From: Candidatus Anaerobutyricum avicola
GTDB taxonomy: Bacteria; Bacillota; Clostridia; Lachnospirales; Lachnospiraceae
Direction: 5' to 3'
Assembly: GCA_019113845.1 (NCBI GenBank)
Contig: DXGQ01000023.1
Location: 62,001-126,000, forward strand
DNA length: 64,000 nucleotides
Numbering within the stretch: the first letter of the stretch is position 1; each line of letters starts with the position of its first letter. This document shows, one piece after another, positions 33,534-42,709 of this stretch. A program made the translations under genes and the position numbers. The notes under the pieces were generated by a model, which saw nothing but the letters and a program-made list of their open reading frames with translations, did no database searches and was not told the DNA's origin.

Positions 33534-34128
33534 AAACGGGGGCAGACACTGGCGAGTGAGTGTCTGCCTTTTGCTTACCGGAAGCCTTGTTCTCCTGATG
33601 CTTGTCCTGATCTTCTGGTTTTCCGCACAGGATGCCACGAAGTCATCAGATTTAAGCGGCGGGATCAGCGAGAAGATTGCGCGGGCACTTGGTTGGCTGA
33701 TGGCTCCGGGAGGGAGCAGGGAAGAGCTGAACCGGTGGAGCGAATGGCTGGAGACGCCGGTGCGCAAACTGGCACATTTCACAGAATATATGGTGCTGTC
33801 CGTTCTCACCTGCCTGCACGGGCTTGTGATCCGGATAGCGGTCGGAAAAAGGACGGTCTGTTATAAGAACCGCCGGGAAGCTTTGTATGGATTTTTGCCG
33901 CTTCTGGCCACGGCGGTCATTTTCTGCGTCTGTTATGCGATGACGGACGAGCTGCATCAGTACTTTGTGCCGGGGAGGAGCTGCCGCCTGTTTGACGTGG
34001 GCGTGGACAGTCTGGGCGTCTTTGTCGGGGCAGTCCTGTTTTTATTGACGGTACGGACACAAAAGGTTAAAATATGGATAAAATGGATGAAAGGGCCGGA
34101 GAACATGCCGGCATCTCAGAAAGGATGA
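33517..34128 (+). CDS. VanZ family membrane protein
   Basis: A 203-residue polytopic membrane protein with about four hydrophobic segments and the VanZ hallmarks: FWFSAQDATKSSDLSG near residue 30, RKLAHFTEYMVLSVL near residue 85 and TDELHQYFVPGRSCRLFDVGVD near residue 142. VanZ of Tn1546 gives low-level teicoplanin resistance, but chromosomal homologues like this have no defined role. The start at 33517 lies inside rpoZ behind GAGG. It separates rpoZ from murE and is not part of the classical gmk-rpoZ-priA order. Confidence 0.85.
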   Translation: MRQKNKNGGRHWRVSVCLLLTGSLVLLMLVLIFWFSAQDATKSSDLSGGISEKIARALGWLMAPGGSREELNRWSEWLETPVRKLAHFTEYMVLSVLTCLHGLVIRIAVGKRTVCYKNRREALYGFLPLLATAVIFCVCYAMTDELHQYFVPGRSCRLFDVGVDSLGVFVGAVLFLLTVRTQKVKIWIKWMKGPENMPASQKG

Positions 34129-34133
34129 ACACC

Positions 34134-35594
34134 ATGAAATGTATAGATTTATTAGAGGGACTTTCTTATCAGTGTCTGCAGGGAGATGTGCAGACAGAGG
34201 TGACGGCGGTCGTCAATGATTCAAGAAAACTGGAAACGGGCTGTATGTTTATCTGTATCAGAGGAGCGTCCTTTGACGGACACACCTTTGCGGAGGAAGC
34301 GGTAAAGCAGGGAGCTGCCGTCCTGCTGGTCGAGGAGCCGGTGCATGTGCCGGAGAACGTGACGGTCATTCAGGTGGAGAGTACCCGCTATGCCATGGCG
34401 TTAGTCTCCGCTGCCTGGTTTGGTCATCCGGCGAAGGAGCTGACCACCATTGCTGTGACCGGTACCAAGGGTAAGACTACGACGACCTACATGATACGGG
34501 AACTGCTTGAAAAATGCGGTCATAAAACCGGTGTCATCGGAACAATCGAGGTGGTCATCGGGGAGAAGCATATCGCAGTGAATAATACCACGCCGGAATC
34601 TTATGATATTCACCGGTATTTCCGGGAGATGGTGGACGCCGGCTGCGACGCGGTCGTCATGGAAGCATCCTCACAGGGATTCAAGCTGGACCGGACGGCC
34701 GGTATCCTGTTTGATTACGGTCTGTTTACAAACCTTTCCCCGGATCATATCGGACCGAACGAACACAAGGATTTTGCGGAGTATCTTTCCTGTAAGGCAA
34801 AGCTCTTTACGCAGTGTAAAAAAGGATTTGCCAATCTGGACGATGAACATTTCGCGGAGATAACCGCCCATGCGGTATCTCCGGTAAAGACGTTTGGCGT
34901 GGCAGCAGATGCGGATCTCCGGGCAGAAAATATCACGCTGACGAGGGATACCGATTTCCTCGGTGTGGACTTTGACGTACACGGACTGCTGGAAGGGCGC
35001 GTCTCCTGCGGTGTGCCGGGAGCGTTCAACGTGCACAATGCTCTCGGAGCCATCTGCGTGGCGCTTGAGATGGGAGCAGACCTGAAAGTGATCAATGAGG
35101 CGCTCCGCACATTTACCGTGAAGGGACGGGTACAGATTATCCCGACCGGTTACGATTATACCCTGATCGTGGATTACGCACACAACGCAGTGGCGCTGGA
35201 AAGCATTTTAAAGACACTGCGGGAGTATCATCCTGCCAGACTCATCAGTCTGTTTGGCTGCGGGGGCAACCGTTCCAGACTGCGGCGCTTTGAGATGGGA
35301 GAGGTATCCGGCAATCTGGCCGATCTCACGATCATTACCTCGGATAATCCGAGATTTGAGGAACCGCAGGCGATCATGGATGATATCCTGACCGGCATCA
35401 AAAAGACAGAGGGAGAATACATTTCCATCATTGACCGTCGGGAGGCGATCTCCTATGTGATGCATCACGCGCAGCCGGGCGATATCGTCGTACTTGCCGG
35501 CAAGGGGCATGAGACATATCAGGAGATCAAAGGAAAGAAATATCATATGAGCGAGGAAGAGATCGTACAGGATGTCCTCGATGGAAAGTATTAA
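34134..35594 (+). CDS. murE: UDP-N-acetylmuramoyl-tripeptide synthetase (MurE)
   Basis: A 486-residue Mur ligase that adds the third residue to UDP-MurNAc-L-Ala-D-Glu in the cytosol. GTKGKTTTTYM near residue 113 is the ATP loop, NNTTPES and the Lys in LSCKAKLF (probably the carbamylated Lys) are present, and TSDNPRFE near residue 403 carries DNPR, the signature of the meso-diaminopimelate-adding type. The ATG at 34134 follows AGAAAGG. murE is away from the division cluster at 50-62 kb, where mraY and murD lie. Confidence 0.95.
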   Translation: MKCIDLLEGLSYQCLQGDVQTEVTAVVNDSRKLETGCMFICIRGASFDGHTFAEEAVKQGAAVLLVEEPVHVPENVTVIQVESTRYAMALVSAAWFGHPAKELTTIAVTGTKGKTTTTYMIRELLEKCGHKTGVIGTIEVVIGEKHIAVNNTTPESYDIHRYFREMVDAGCDAVVMEASSQGFKLDRTAGILFDYGLFTNLSPDHIGPNEHKDFAEYLSCKAKLFTQCKKGFANLDDEHFAEITAHAVSPVKTFGVAADADLRAENITLTRDTDFLGVDFDVHGLLEGRVSCGVPGAFNVHNALGAICVALEMGADLKVINEALRTFTVKGRVQIIPTGYDYTLIVDYAHNAVALESILKTLREYHPARLISLFGCGGNRSRLRRFEMGEVSGNLADLTIITSDNPRFEEPQAIMDDILTGIKKTEGEYISIIDRREAISYVMHHAQPGDIVVLAGKGHETYQEIKGKKYHMSEEEIVQDVLDGKY

Positions 35595-35679
35595 GGAAGA
35601 TGACACGGATGTTTTAAATGTGCAATGACCGGAACCGGGTGGAAAACGGTGCCGGAAAAGGAAAGCAGGGAAGGAAAAA

Positions 35680-37926
35680 ATGGGAGAAGAACTCTTTGCG
35701 GATATTATCATAGACATTTCTCATGAGGCACTCGACAAGGTATTCCAGTACAGGGTGCCTTTTTCCCTGCGTGGCGCAGTCACGCCGGGAGTCCGGGTCT
35801 GTGTGCCTTTCGGCGCGGGAAACCGTGAGCGGGAGGGATATGTCATTGCAGTCACAGAGCAGGCAAAATATGACCGGGATAAGATCAAGGAGATCCTCCG
35901 AATTTCCGAGGGGAGTCTCACCGTGGAATCGCAGCTCATTCAGGTGGCAGCTTTTTTGAAAAAACGATACGGTTCCTCCATGCTGCAGGCGTTAAAGACT
36001 GTGATGCCGGTCAAAACAAAAGTACGGCACCGTCAAGAAGTCACCCTGTATCTTAAGCTGGAAAGAGCGGAGGCGGAGGCACTTCTTGCCGGGTGGGAAA
36101 GAAAGCACCGCACGGCGCGGGTGCGTTTTTTGCGACGGCTCCTTGAGAAAGGCAGGATGTCCAAAGAAGAGGCGGTCAAAGAGTGCCGCTTTCCGTTAAA
36201 AGAAATCAAAAAGCTGGAGGCGGACGGTATCATCCGCATGGAGACGCGGGTGGCGTACCGGAATCCATTTTCTCATCTGGAAAAGAAAGAAGACCGGCTG
36301 CCCTTAAATGAGGAGCAGCGGGCAGCTGCGGAGAGATTCCGTCAGGACTATATGACAGGAGAGAGAAAAACGTATCTCCTGTTTGGCGTGACAGGCAGTG
36401 GCAAAACGGAGGTATATCTCGATATGATCGGGACGGTACTCGCGGAGCAGAAACAGGCGATCGTCCTGATCCCGGAGATCTCGCTCACATATCAGACGGT
36501 GCGGCGGTTTTATGAGCGTTTCGGAGACCGGATCGCGGTGCTTCATTCCCGCATGTCCGGCGGAGAGCGCTCCGATGCCTGTGAGAGAATTGCGGCGGGG
36601 GAGGCTGATGTGATCATCGGCGCCCGCTCTGCCCTTTTTGCGCCGGCCAAAAAGCTCGGACTTATCATCATAGATGAAGAACACGACGGCGCGTATAAGA
36701 GCGACAGCTCGCCAAAGTATCACGCCAGAGAGACTGCCATATACCGGGCGGGACTGGCCGGCGCCAGTGTGGTCCTTGGCTCCGCGACTCCGTCTGTGGA
36801 GAGTTTTTACCGGGCGTCGCAGGGAGAGTACACACTGCTTATGCTGCGGCGGCGGGCGGGAAACGCAGCCCTTCCCTCCGTGTATGTGGCGGACCTGCGG
36901 GAAGAATTCCGGCATGGAAACCGTTCCGTTTTCAGCGAGATGCTCAAAGAGAAAATGCGGGAGCGGCTGGCAGCGGGAGAACAGATGATGCTCTTTTTGA
37001 ACCGCCGGGGATTTGCGGGCTTTGTCTCCTGCCGGAGCTGCGGTACCGCGCAGAAATGTCCGCACTGTGACGTTTCCATGACCTATCACAGAAACGGACG
37101 TCTCCGCTGCCACTACTGTGGATATGAGACGGCATTTACCAGACAATGTCCGGTGTGCGGACAGCCCCATGTGGCAGCCTTCGGTCTGGGAACAGAGAAG
37201 GTGGAGGCGGCGCTTTATCAGGAATTTCCCGGTATCCGGGTACTCCGGATGGATATGGATACTACCCGGCGCAAAAATGCGCATCAGGAGATTCTTGCTG
37301 CTTTTTCCAGAGGAGAGGCGGACGTGCTCCTGGGCACACAGATGATCGTAAAAGGACATGATTATGCCAATGTGACGCTGGTCGGGATTCTGGCTGCGGA
37401 TATGTCCCTGTTCAGTCAGGACTTCCGGAGCGGGGAGAGAACCTTTCAGCTCCTCTGTCAGGCGGCAGGCCGGGCAGGCCGGGGAGAAAAACCGGGCGAG
37501 GTGGTGATCCAGACCTATTCGCCGGAGCATTATGCCATCACTGCTGCGATCCATCATTCTTACCGGGAGTTTTATGAGCAGGAGATCGCCTTCCGGAGTC
37601 TGATGGGATATCCGCCCTGCGCACATCTGCTGGTCATTCTGGTACAGTGCGGGGAGGAATCCTCCGCCGTCCTGGCAGCGATGCGGATTCAGAAAATGAT
37701 TGAAAAAAGCCAGGAGGGAGAGCAGGAACCGGTGCAGCTTCTCAACCCCGGAAAGGCGGCCATCGCAAAGCTTAAAGATATGTACCGGCAGGTGCTTTAT
37801 ATCAAGCACAGGGATGCGGCGCGTCTGGAGGAGCTTAAGAACCGGCTGGAACCGGTGCTGGAGGCGCACTCTCTCTTTGCGGGCGTGCAGATCCAGTTTG
37901 ATTTTGACCCGATGAACCTGTATTAG
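35680..37926 (+). CDS. priA: primosomal protein N' (replication restart helicase PriA)
   Basis: A 748-residue 3'-5' DNA helicase that restarts stalled forks. The N-terminal ~110 residues are the 3' DNA-binding domain; GVTGSGKTEVY near residue 232 is Walker A, DEEHDGAYKS near residue 331 Walker B, and eight zinc cysteines lie at about residues 452-492 (CRSCG, CPHCD, CHYCG, CPVCG). AGRAGRGEKPG near residue 600 is helicase motif VI. Length is close to the family's. It starts about 85 bp after murE behind GGAAGGA. Confidence 0.96.
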   Translation: MGEELFADIIIDISHEALDKVFQYRVPFSLRGAVTPGVRVCVPFGAGNREREGYVIAVTEQAKYDRDKIKEILRISEGSLTVESQLIQVAAFLKKRYGSSMLQALKTVMPVKTKVRHRQEVTLYLKLERAEAEALLAGWERKHRTARVRFLRRLLEKGRMSKEEAVKECRFPLKEIKKLEADGIIRMETRVAYRNPFSHLEKKEDRLPLNEEQRAAAERFRQDYMTGERKTYLLFGVTGSGKTEVYLDMIGTVLAEQKQAIVLIPEISLTYQTVRRFYERFGDRIAVLHSRMSGGERSDACERIAAGEADVIIGARSALFAPAKKLGLIIIDEEHDGAYKSDSSPKYHARETAIYRAGLAGASVVLGSATPSVESFYRASQGEYTLLMLRRRAGNAALPSVYVADLREEFRHGNRSVFSEMLKEKMRERLAAGEQMMLFLNRRGFAGFVSCRSCGTAQKCPHCDVSMTYHRNGRLRCHYCGYETAFTRQCPVCGQPHVAAFGLGTEKVEAALYQEFPGIRVLRMDMDTTRRKNAHQEILAAFSRGEADVLLGTQMIVKGHDYANVTLVGILAADMSLFSQDFRSGERTFQLLCQAAGRAGRGEKPGEVVIQTYSPEHYAITAAIHHSYREFYEQEIAFRSLMGYPPCAHLLVILVQCGEESSAVLAAMRIQKMIEKSQEGEQEPVQLLNPGKAAIAKLKDMYRQVLYIKHRDAARLEELKNRLEPVLEAHSLFAGVQIQFDFDPMNLY

Positions 37927-38088
37927 AGCGAGCTGCCCTTTACGGACGGGGCCGGGTATGGTATGATGAAACCCGGTGAGACAGACGCGGCGAAAAAGCA
38001 GCGGTGTCCATAAAAACAGAAGAACGAAAAAAGATACAAAAAGAGCAAAGGTTGGAAACAACCATAGAGAGATAGATTGGAGGATACT

Positions 38089-38574
38089 ATGGCAATTCGT
38101 AAAATTCGCTACATTGGCGATGATATTTTAAAGAAAAAATGTAAACCGGTCAAAGCGATCACTGATTCCACAAAGGAACTGATCCAGGATATGTTCGATA
38201 CCATGTATGAGGCGAACGGTGTGGGACTGGCAGCGCCGCAGGTGGGGATTCTGCGTCGTATCTGCGTCATTGATATCCGGGAGGGAGATCCGGTTGTGCT
38301 GATCAATCCGGAGATCGTGGAGTCCTCCGGAGAGCAGACGGACGAGGAAGGCTGCCTGAGCGTACCGGGCAAGGTGGCGGAAGTGACAAGAGCCAACTAT
38401 GTGAAAGTCTCTTCTCTGGATATGGACATGAATCCGGTGACGTATGAAGGAGAAGGACTGCTGGCAAGAGCCATGCAGCATGAGATAGATCATCTGGACG
38501 GCATTCTCTACGGAGAGCGCGCCAGCGAGCCGTACAGAGATCTGGAAGAAGAGGAAGAGTGGGAAGAAGAATGA
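38089..38574 (+). CDS. def: peptide deformylase
   Basis: A 161-residue deformylase that removes the formyl group from new N termini. All three motifs are present: GVGLAAPQVG near residue 43, EGCLSVPG near residue 86 with the metal Cys, and QHEIDHLDG near residue 128 with HExxH. The start has TTGGAGG 5 nt upstream. It ends in a Glu-rich tail whose last codons contain the fmt ATG (ATGA overlap), so it is coupled to fmt, with which it works at both ends of the formylmethionine cycle. Confidence 0.97.
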   Translation: MAIRKIRYIGDDILKKKCKPVKAITDSTKELIQDMFDTMYEANGVGLAAPQVGILRRICVIDIREGDPVVLINPEIVESSGEQTDEEGCLSVPGKVAEVTRANYVKVSSLDMDMNPVTYEGEGLLARAMQHEIDHLDGILYGERASEPYRDLEEEEEWEEE

Positions 38575-39524
38575 GAGTAGTATTTATGGGAACGCCGGAG
38601 TTCGCCGTGCCGACGCTGGAAGCGCTGATCGCGCATCATGAGGTCATTGCTGTGGTCACGCAGCCGGATAAGCCGAAAGGCAGAGGGAAGGCCATGGCCT
38701 GCCCGCCGGTCAAGGAGACAGCGATGGCGCATGACATTCCGGTTTATCAGCCGGTCAGAGTGCGGGAGGAATCTTTTGTCGGGACGCTGCGGGAACTGCA
38801 GCCGGATGTGATCGTCGTCGTGGCTTTCGGACAGATCCTTCCGGAGAGTATTCTGAATATTCCGCCATACGGCTGTATCAACGTACATGCCTCCCTGCTG
38901 CCAAAGTACCGGGGAGCGGCGCCGATGCAGTGGGCGATCATCAACGGGGAGAAGGAGACTGGGATCACTACCATGTACATGGCGAAGGGACTGGATACCG
39001 GCGACATGATCGATACGGTCGTGATCCCGATCGATCCGAAGGAAACCGGGGAGACTCTTCATGATAAGCTGTCGGCAGCCGGCGGGAAGCTGATCCTGCA
39101 GACGCTGGAGGAACTGGAGGCAGGTACGGCTAAACGGATTCCACAGGACGATGCGAAGAGCAGTTATGCGGGTATGCTCACCAGAGCACTGGGAGAGATC
39201 GACTGGACAAAGAGTGCCGTGGAAATCGAGCGTCTGATCCGGGGACTGAATTCCTGGCCGAGCGCCTACACATATCTGCATGGTAAGACATTGAAGATCT
39301 GGGATGCCGATGTGGCGCAGTCAGATGCGCGGCAGGAAGAGACCGCATTGTCAAAAACAGCTCCGGGAACCGTCACCGCCGTGAAGAAGGACTGCTTTTA
39401 TGTACAGACCGGCGACGGGCAGCTGAAGGTGAACGAAGTACAGCTGCAGGGTAAGAAGCGGATGTCCGTGCAGGCGTTTCTCCTTGGCAACCGGATAGAA
39501 AAAGGACTGGTCTATGGCAGATAA
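38571..39524 (+). CDS. fmt: methionyl-tRNA formyltransferase
   Basis: A 317-residue enzyme that formylates initiator Met-tRNA from 10-formyl-THF. MRVVFMGTPEFAVP is the N-terminal strand, and HASLLPKYRGAAPMQWAI near residue 108 is the catalytic formyltransferase motif, with GLDTGDMI after it. The C-terminal ~100 residues are the tRNA-binding OB domain. The ATG overlaps the def stop and the gene overlaps rsmB by 11 nt. Confidence 0.97.
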   Translation: MRVVFMGTPEFAVPTLEALIAHHEVIAVVTQPDKPKGRGKAMACPPVKETAMAHDIPVYQPVRVREESFVGTLRELQPDVIVVVAFGQILPESILNIPPYGCINVHASLLPKYRGAAPMQWAIINGEKETGITTMYMAKGLDTGDMIDTVVIPIDPKETGETLHDKLSAAGGKLILQTLEELEAGTAKRIPQDDAKSSYAGMLTRALGEIDWTKSAVEIERLIRGLNSWPSAYTYLHGKTLKIWDADVAQSDARQEETALSKTAPGTVTAVKKDCFYVQTGDGQLKVNEVQLQGKKRMSVQAFLLGNRIEKGLVYGR

Positions 39525-40860
39525 GAAAAATATGAGAGAAGAAGCGCTGCAGGCACTGATGACGATGGAGAAGACAGACAGGCTGTCGCATCTCGTCATC
39601 GGGGAGGCGCTCATGCGGCTGCAGTTTATGCCGAAAAACGAGAGAGCCTTTTTTACCATGCTGTGTGAGGGCGTGACCGAGCAAAAGATTTATCTGGATT
39701 ACGTGCTGGACGCGTATTCCAGGACCAAGATGAGAAAATGTAAACCACTGATCCGCAATCTGCTCCGGCTGTCGGCGTATCAGATCCTCTTTATGCATGT
39801 GCCGGATGCCGCCGCCTGCAATGAGGCGGTGAGCCTGGCTAAAAAGCGGGGATTTCGCAGTCTGTCCGGTTTTGTGAACGGAGTATTGCGGACGCTGAGC
39901 CGGGAGAAAGAGCATCTTCCGCTGCCGGATGCGGAGAAAGAGCCGTTTACATGGCTCTCTGTCCGTTATTCCATGCCGGAGTGGCTGGTACGCCTTCTGG
40001 TGGAGCAATACGGCAGAGAGACGACAGAGAGAATGCTTCAGGCATTTCTCACAACGAGACCGACGACCATCCGCACCTGCACAGACAGGATCACTCCGGA
40101 ACAGTTAAAAAAGAGACTGGAAGAAAGCGGCGTGACTGCGCGGGAAGGAAGATGTCTCCCGTATGCGCTGCAGATCTCCGGCTATAATTATCTGAACAAG
40201 ATCCCGGCTTTTCGGGAGGGAGTGTTTGTGGTCCAGGACGAAAGCTCCATGTTTCCGGTGGAGGTCTCCGGCATCAAAGCGGGGGACAGGGTTCTTGATC
40301 TCTGTGCGGCCCCGGGTGGGAAGACCTTTCATGCGGCAGAGCGTGTCGGGAGCGAAGGTCAGGTGATCGCGAGGGATCTGACAGAGTATAAGACGGAGAT
40401 CCTGCAGGAAAATAATGAGAGAATGAAGTACTCCCAAATTAAGATCGAACAGTGGGACGCCACGGAGTTTGACCCGGCGCTGGAAAGCGCTGTGGATGTG
40501 GTGCTGTGCGACCTTCCCTGCAGCGGTCTGGGTATCATGGGACGAAAGAACGATATCAAATATCATCTGACAGAGAAACAGCTGGACGAGCTGGTCAGAC
40601 TGCAGAGAAGTATCCTTGCGGTGGCATGGAGATATGTGAAGCCGGGCGGGATCCTCGTTTTTTCCACCTGCACGCTCAATCAGCGGGAAAATGTGGAAAA
40701 TGTACGGTGGATCGAGGAAAACACACCGCTGCGCCGGGTATCCATGGAGGACAGGCTGCCGCAGACGTTCCGGGGAAGGACCGGGGAGGAAGGATATCTG
40801 CAGCTTTTGCCGGGTATCGACGGCTGTGACGGATTTTTTGTGGCAAAGTTTACCCGTTAA
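39514..40860 (+). CDS. rsmB: 16S rRNA (cytosine-967-C5)-methyltransferase
   Basis: A 448-residue methyltransferase for C967 of 16S rRNA. Residues about 1-140 are a NusB-like RNA-binding domain (REEALQALMTMEKTDRLSHL), followed by the SAM-dependent core with DLCAAPGGKTFHA near residue 263, CDLPCSGLGIMGRKNDIKY near residue 331 and FSTCTLNQRENVEN near residue 386 containing the nucleophile Cys. The start lies 11 nt inside fmt. The usual zinc metallopeptidase found between fmt and rsmB in some Clostridia is absent. Confidence 0.95.
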   Translation: MADKKNMREEALQALMTMEKTDRLSHLVIGEALMRLQFMPKNERAFFTMLCEGVTEQKIYLDYVLDAYSRTKMRKCKPLIRNLLRLSAYQILFMHVPDAAACNEAVSLAKKRGFRSLSGFVNGVLRTLSREKEHLPLPDAEKEPFTWLSVRYSMPEWLVRLLVEQYGRETTERMLQAFLTTRPTTIRTCTDRITPEQLKKRLEESGVTAREGRCLPYALQISGYNYLNKIPAFREGVFVVQDESSMFPVEVSGIKAGDRVLDLCAAPGGKTFHAAERVGSEGQVIARDLTEYKTEILQENNERMKYSQIKIEQWDATEFDPALESAVDVVLCDLPCSGLGIMGRKNDIKYHLTEKQLDELVRLQRSILAVAWRYVKPGGILVFSTCTLNQRENVENVRWIEENTPLRRVSMEDRLPQTFRGRTGEEGYLQLLPGIDGCDGFFVAKFTR

Positions 40861-40926
40861 GGGGATGTGAGGGCAGAGGCTCTGGCAGACAAAAGATGGG
40901 AAAGAAAACGTAACAGGAGGAAGAGC

Positions 40927-41976
40927 ATGGAGAGTTGGAAGGATATCCGCTCATTAAATATGGAGGAGCTGACAGACGCCGTGACGGCGGCCGGAGAGAA
41001 AAAGTTCCGGGCAAAACAGATCTATGGCTGGCTCCATCAGAAACTCATTCGTTCCGGCGATGAGATGAAAAATGTTCCGGCAGCCTGCAGGGAGAAGCTG
41101 TTAAAAGAGCATCCCCTCTATGGCGTCACGGAAGTGGAACGGTATGTGTCCAAAATCGACGGTACCACGAAGTTTTTATTTGCGCTTCACGACGGCAATA
41201 TCATAGAGAGTGTCCTGATGAAATACCGGCACGGCAATTCCGTGTGCATTTCCTCACAGGCCGGCTGCCGGATGGGATGCCGGTTCTGCGCATCCACGTT
41301 GCTGGGGCTGGAGAGAAATCTTTATCCGTCGGAAATGCTCGACCAGATTTACGCCATCCAGAAAGCGACGGGAGAGAGAGTCTCACACGTCGTGGTCATG
41401 GGGACGGGCGAGCCGTTCGATAACTTTGAGGCGCTGTGCCGGATGATCGAGCTGCTGAGCGATGAAAACGGTCTCCATCTGAGCCGGAGAAACATCACGG
41501 TATCCACCTGCGGCATCGTGCCGAAGATCTACACCTTTGCGGACAGATATCCCCAGGTGACGCTGGCAATCTCCCTCCATGCGCCAAACGACGCTATGCG
41601 AAGGGAGCTGATGCCGATCGCGAACCGGTATTCCATGGAGGAACTGATGAAGGCCGCGGCCTACTACGTGGAAAAAACCGGCCGCCGGATCACCTTTGAA
41701 TACAGCCTCGTCAAGGATAATAATGACTGCCGGGAGCATGCCGAGATGCTGGCAGCTCTCGTGAAAGGGCTGAACTGCCACATTAACCTGATACCGGTCA
41801 ATCCGGTAAAAGAAAGAGAGTATGAACAGTCCGGAATGGAGTCGATCCGGGCGTTTCAGCATATATTGGAGAAGCATCACATTCAGGTGACGGTCCGCCG
41901 GGAGATGGGAAGAGATATTTCCGCTGCCTGCGGACAGCTCAGAAAAGGATATAAAGAAAGGAGTGGGAATGGATGA
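40927..41976 (+). CDS. rlmN: dual-specificity RNA methyltransferase RlmN
   Basis: A 349-residue radical SAM enzyme that methylates C2 of A2503 in 23S rRNA and A37 in some tRNAs. CRMGCRFCAST near residue 117 is the CxxxCxxC cluster motif, VVMGTGEPFDNFE near residue 157 the GGE-type SAM motif, and RRGDISAACGQL-like sequence at the C terminus (RDISAACGQL) holds the second catalytic Cys. AGGAGG 6 nt before the ATG at 40927 sets the start. Its stop overlaps the phosphatase gene start (ATGA). Confidence 0.96.
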   Translation: MESWKDIRSLNMEELTDAVTAAGEKKFRAKQIYGWLHQKLIRSGDEMKNVPAACREKLLKEHPLYGVTEVERYVSKIDGTTKFLFALHDGNIIESVLMKYRHGNSVCISSQAGCRMGCRFCASTLLGLERNLYPSEMLDQIYAIQKATGERVSHVVVMGTGEPFDNFEALCRMIELLSDENGLHLSRRNITVSTCGIVPKIYTFADRYPQVTLAISLHAPNDAMRRELMPIANRYSMEELMKAAAYYVEKTGRRITFEYSLVKDNNDCREHAEMLAALVKGLNCHINLIPVNPVKEREYEQSGMESIRAFQHILEKHHIQVTVRREMGRDISAACGQLRKGYKERSGNG

Positions 41977-42704
41977 AGTCCTTTGGAATGACGGATATTG
42001 GAAAGAAAAGAAAAGTAAATCAGGATTATCTCTTCTTTTCCGATGAGCCGGTGGGCTGTTTTCCAAATCTTTATATCGTCGCGGACGGAATGGGAGGGCA
42101 CCGTGCCGGAGACAAAGCGTCGTCCTATTCTGTGACAAGATTTGTGGAACTGGCAAAACAGGCGGAGAAGGAACTTCCGTTCCTGTCCATGGAGAAATTA
42201 TTACAGCAGGTCAACAGGGAGGTCTTTGAGATGTCCCGCCGGGAAGATGAGTACGCCGGCATGGGAACGACCTTTGTGGCTGCTACGGTGGTGGACCATG
42301 TGGTCTACGTCATGAACGTGGGAGACAGCCGTCTGTACTATTATGACGGCGCCTTAAAGCAGGTGACCATGGATCACTCTCTGGTGGAGGAACTGGTGCG
42401 CGCCGGTGAACTGGACCGGGCGGAAAGCCGCAATCATCCGCAGAAGAACATTATCACCAAGGCAGTCGGTGTGACAGATGATGTCTCGCCGGACTTTTTC
42501 ATGCTCGACATTGAGGAAGGACAGCGGATCCTGCTATGTTCCGACGGCCTTTCCAACATGGTGGACGACGACAGGCTGGAGGAGATCATGGCAGAGCAGG
42601 GAGAGATACGTGAGCTGGCGCAGAAATGCGTCGACGAGGCTCTGTTTTACGGTGGTCTTGACAACATAGCGGTCGTCATCGCCCAGTGTGAAAGCGGGAG
42701 GTGA
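41973..42704 (+). CDS. prpC: PPM/PP2C-type serine/threonine phosphatase
   Basis: A 243-residue metal-dependent phosphatase that reverses phosphorylation by the adjacent PASTA kinase. Motifs in order: KRKVNQDYLFF, VADGMGGHRAGDKAS near residue 34, GMGTTFVAA, GDSRLYYY near residue 112, LLCSDGLSNMVDD near residue 187 and DNIAVVI at the end, which supply the metal-binding Asp residues. The start overlaps rlmN by 4 nt and the kinase start lies just after its stop, the conserved Firmicute phosphatase-kinase arrangement. Confidence 0.95.
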   Translation: MKSFGMTDIGKKRKVNQDYLFFSDEPVGCFPNLYIVADGMGGHRAGDKASSYSVTRFVELAKQAEKELPFLSMEKLLQQVNREVFEMSRREDEYAGMGTTFVAATVVDHVVYVMNVGDSRLYYYDGALKQVTMDHSLVEELVRAGELDRAESRNHPQKNIITKAVGVTDDVSPDFFMLDIEEGQRILLCSDGLSNMVDDDRLEEIMAEQGEIRELAQKCVDEALFYGGLDNIAVVIAQCESGR

Positions 42705-42709
42705 CGGGT

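Noticed and set aside
36304-38061. 585-codon minus-strand frame opposite priA
   Set aside because: No ribosome binding site, no recognisable domain, and a Cys/His/Arg-rich composition typical of a shadow of a GC-rich gene. priA on the plus strand has all helicase motifs.
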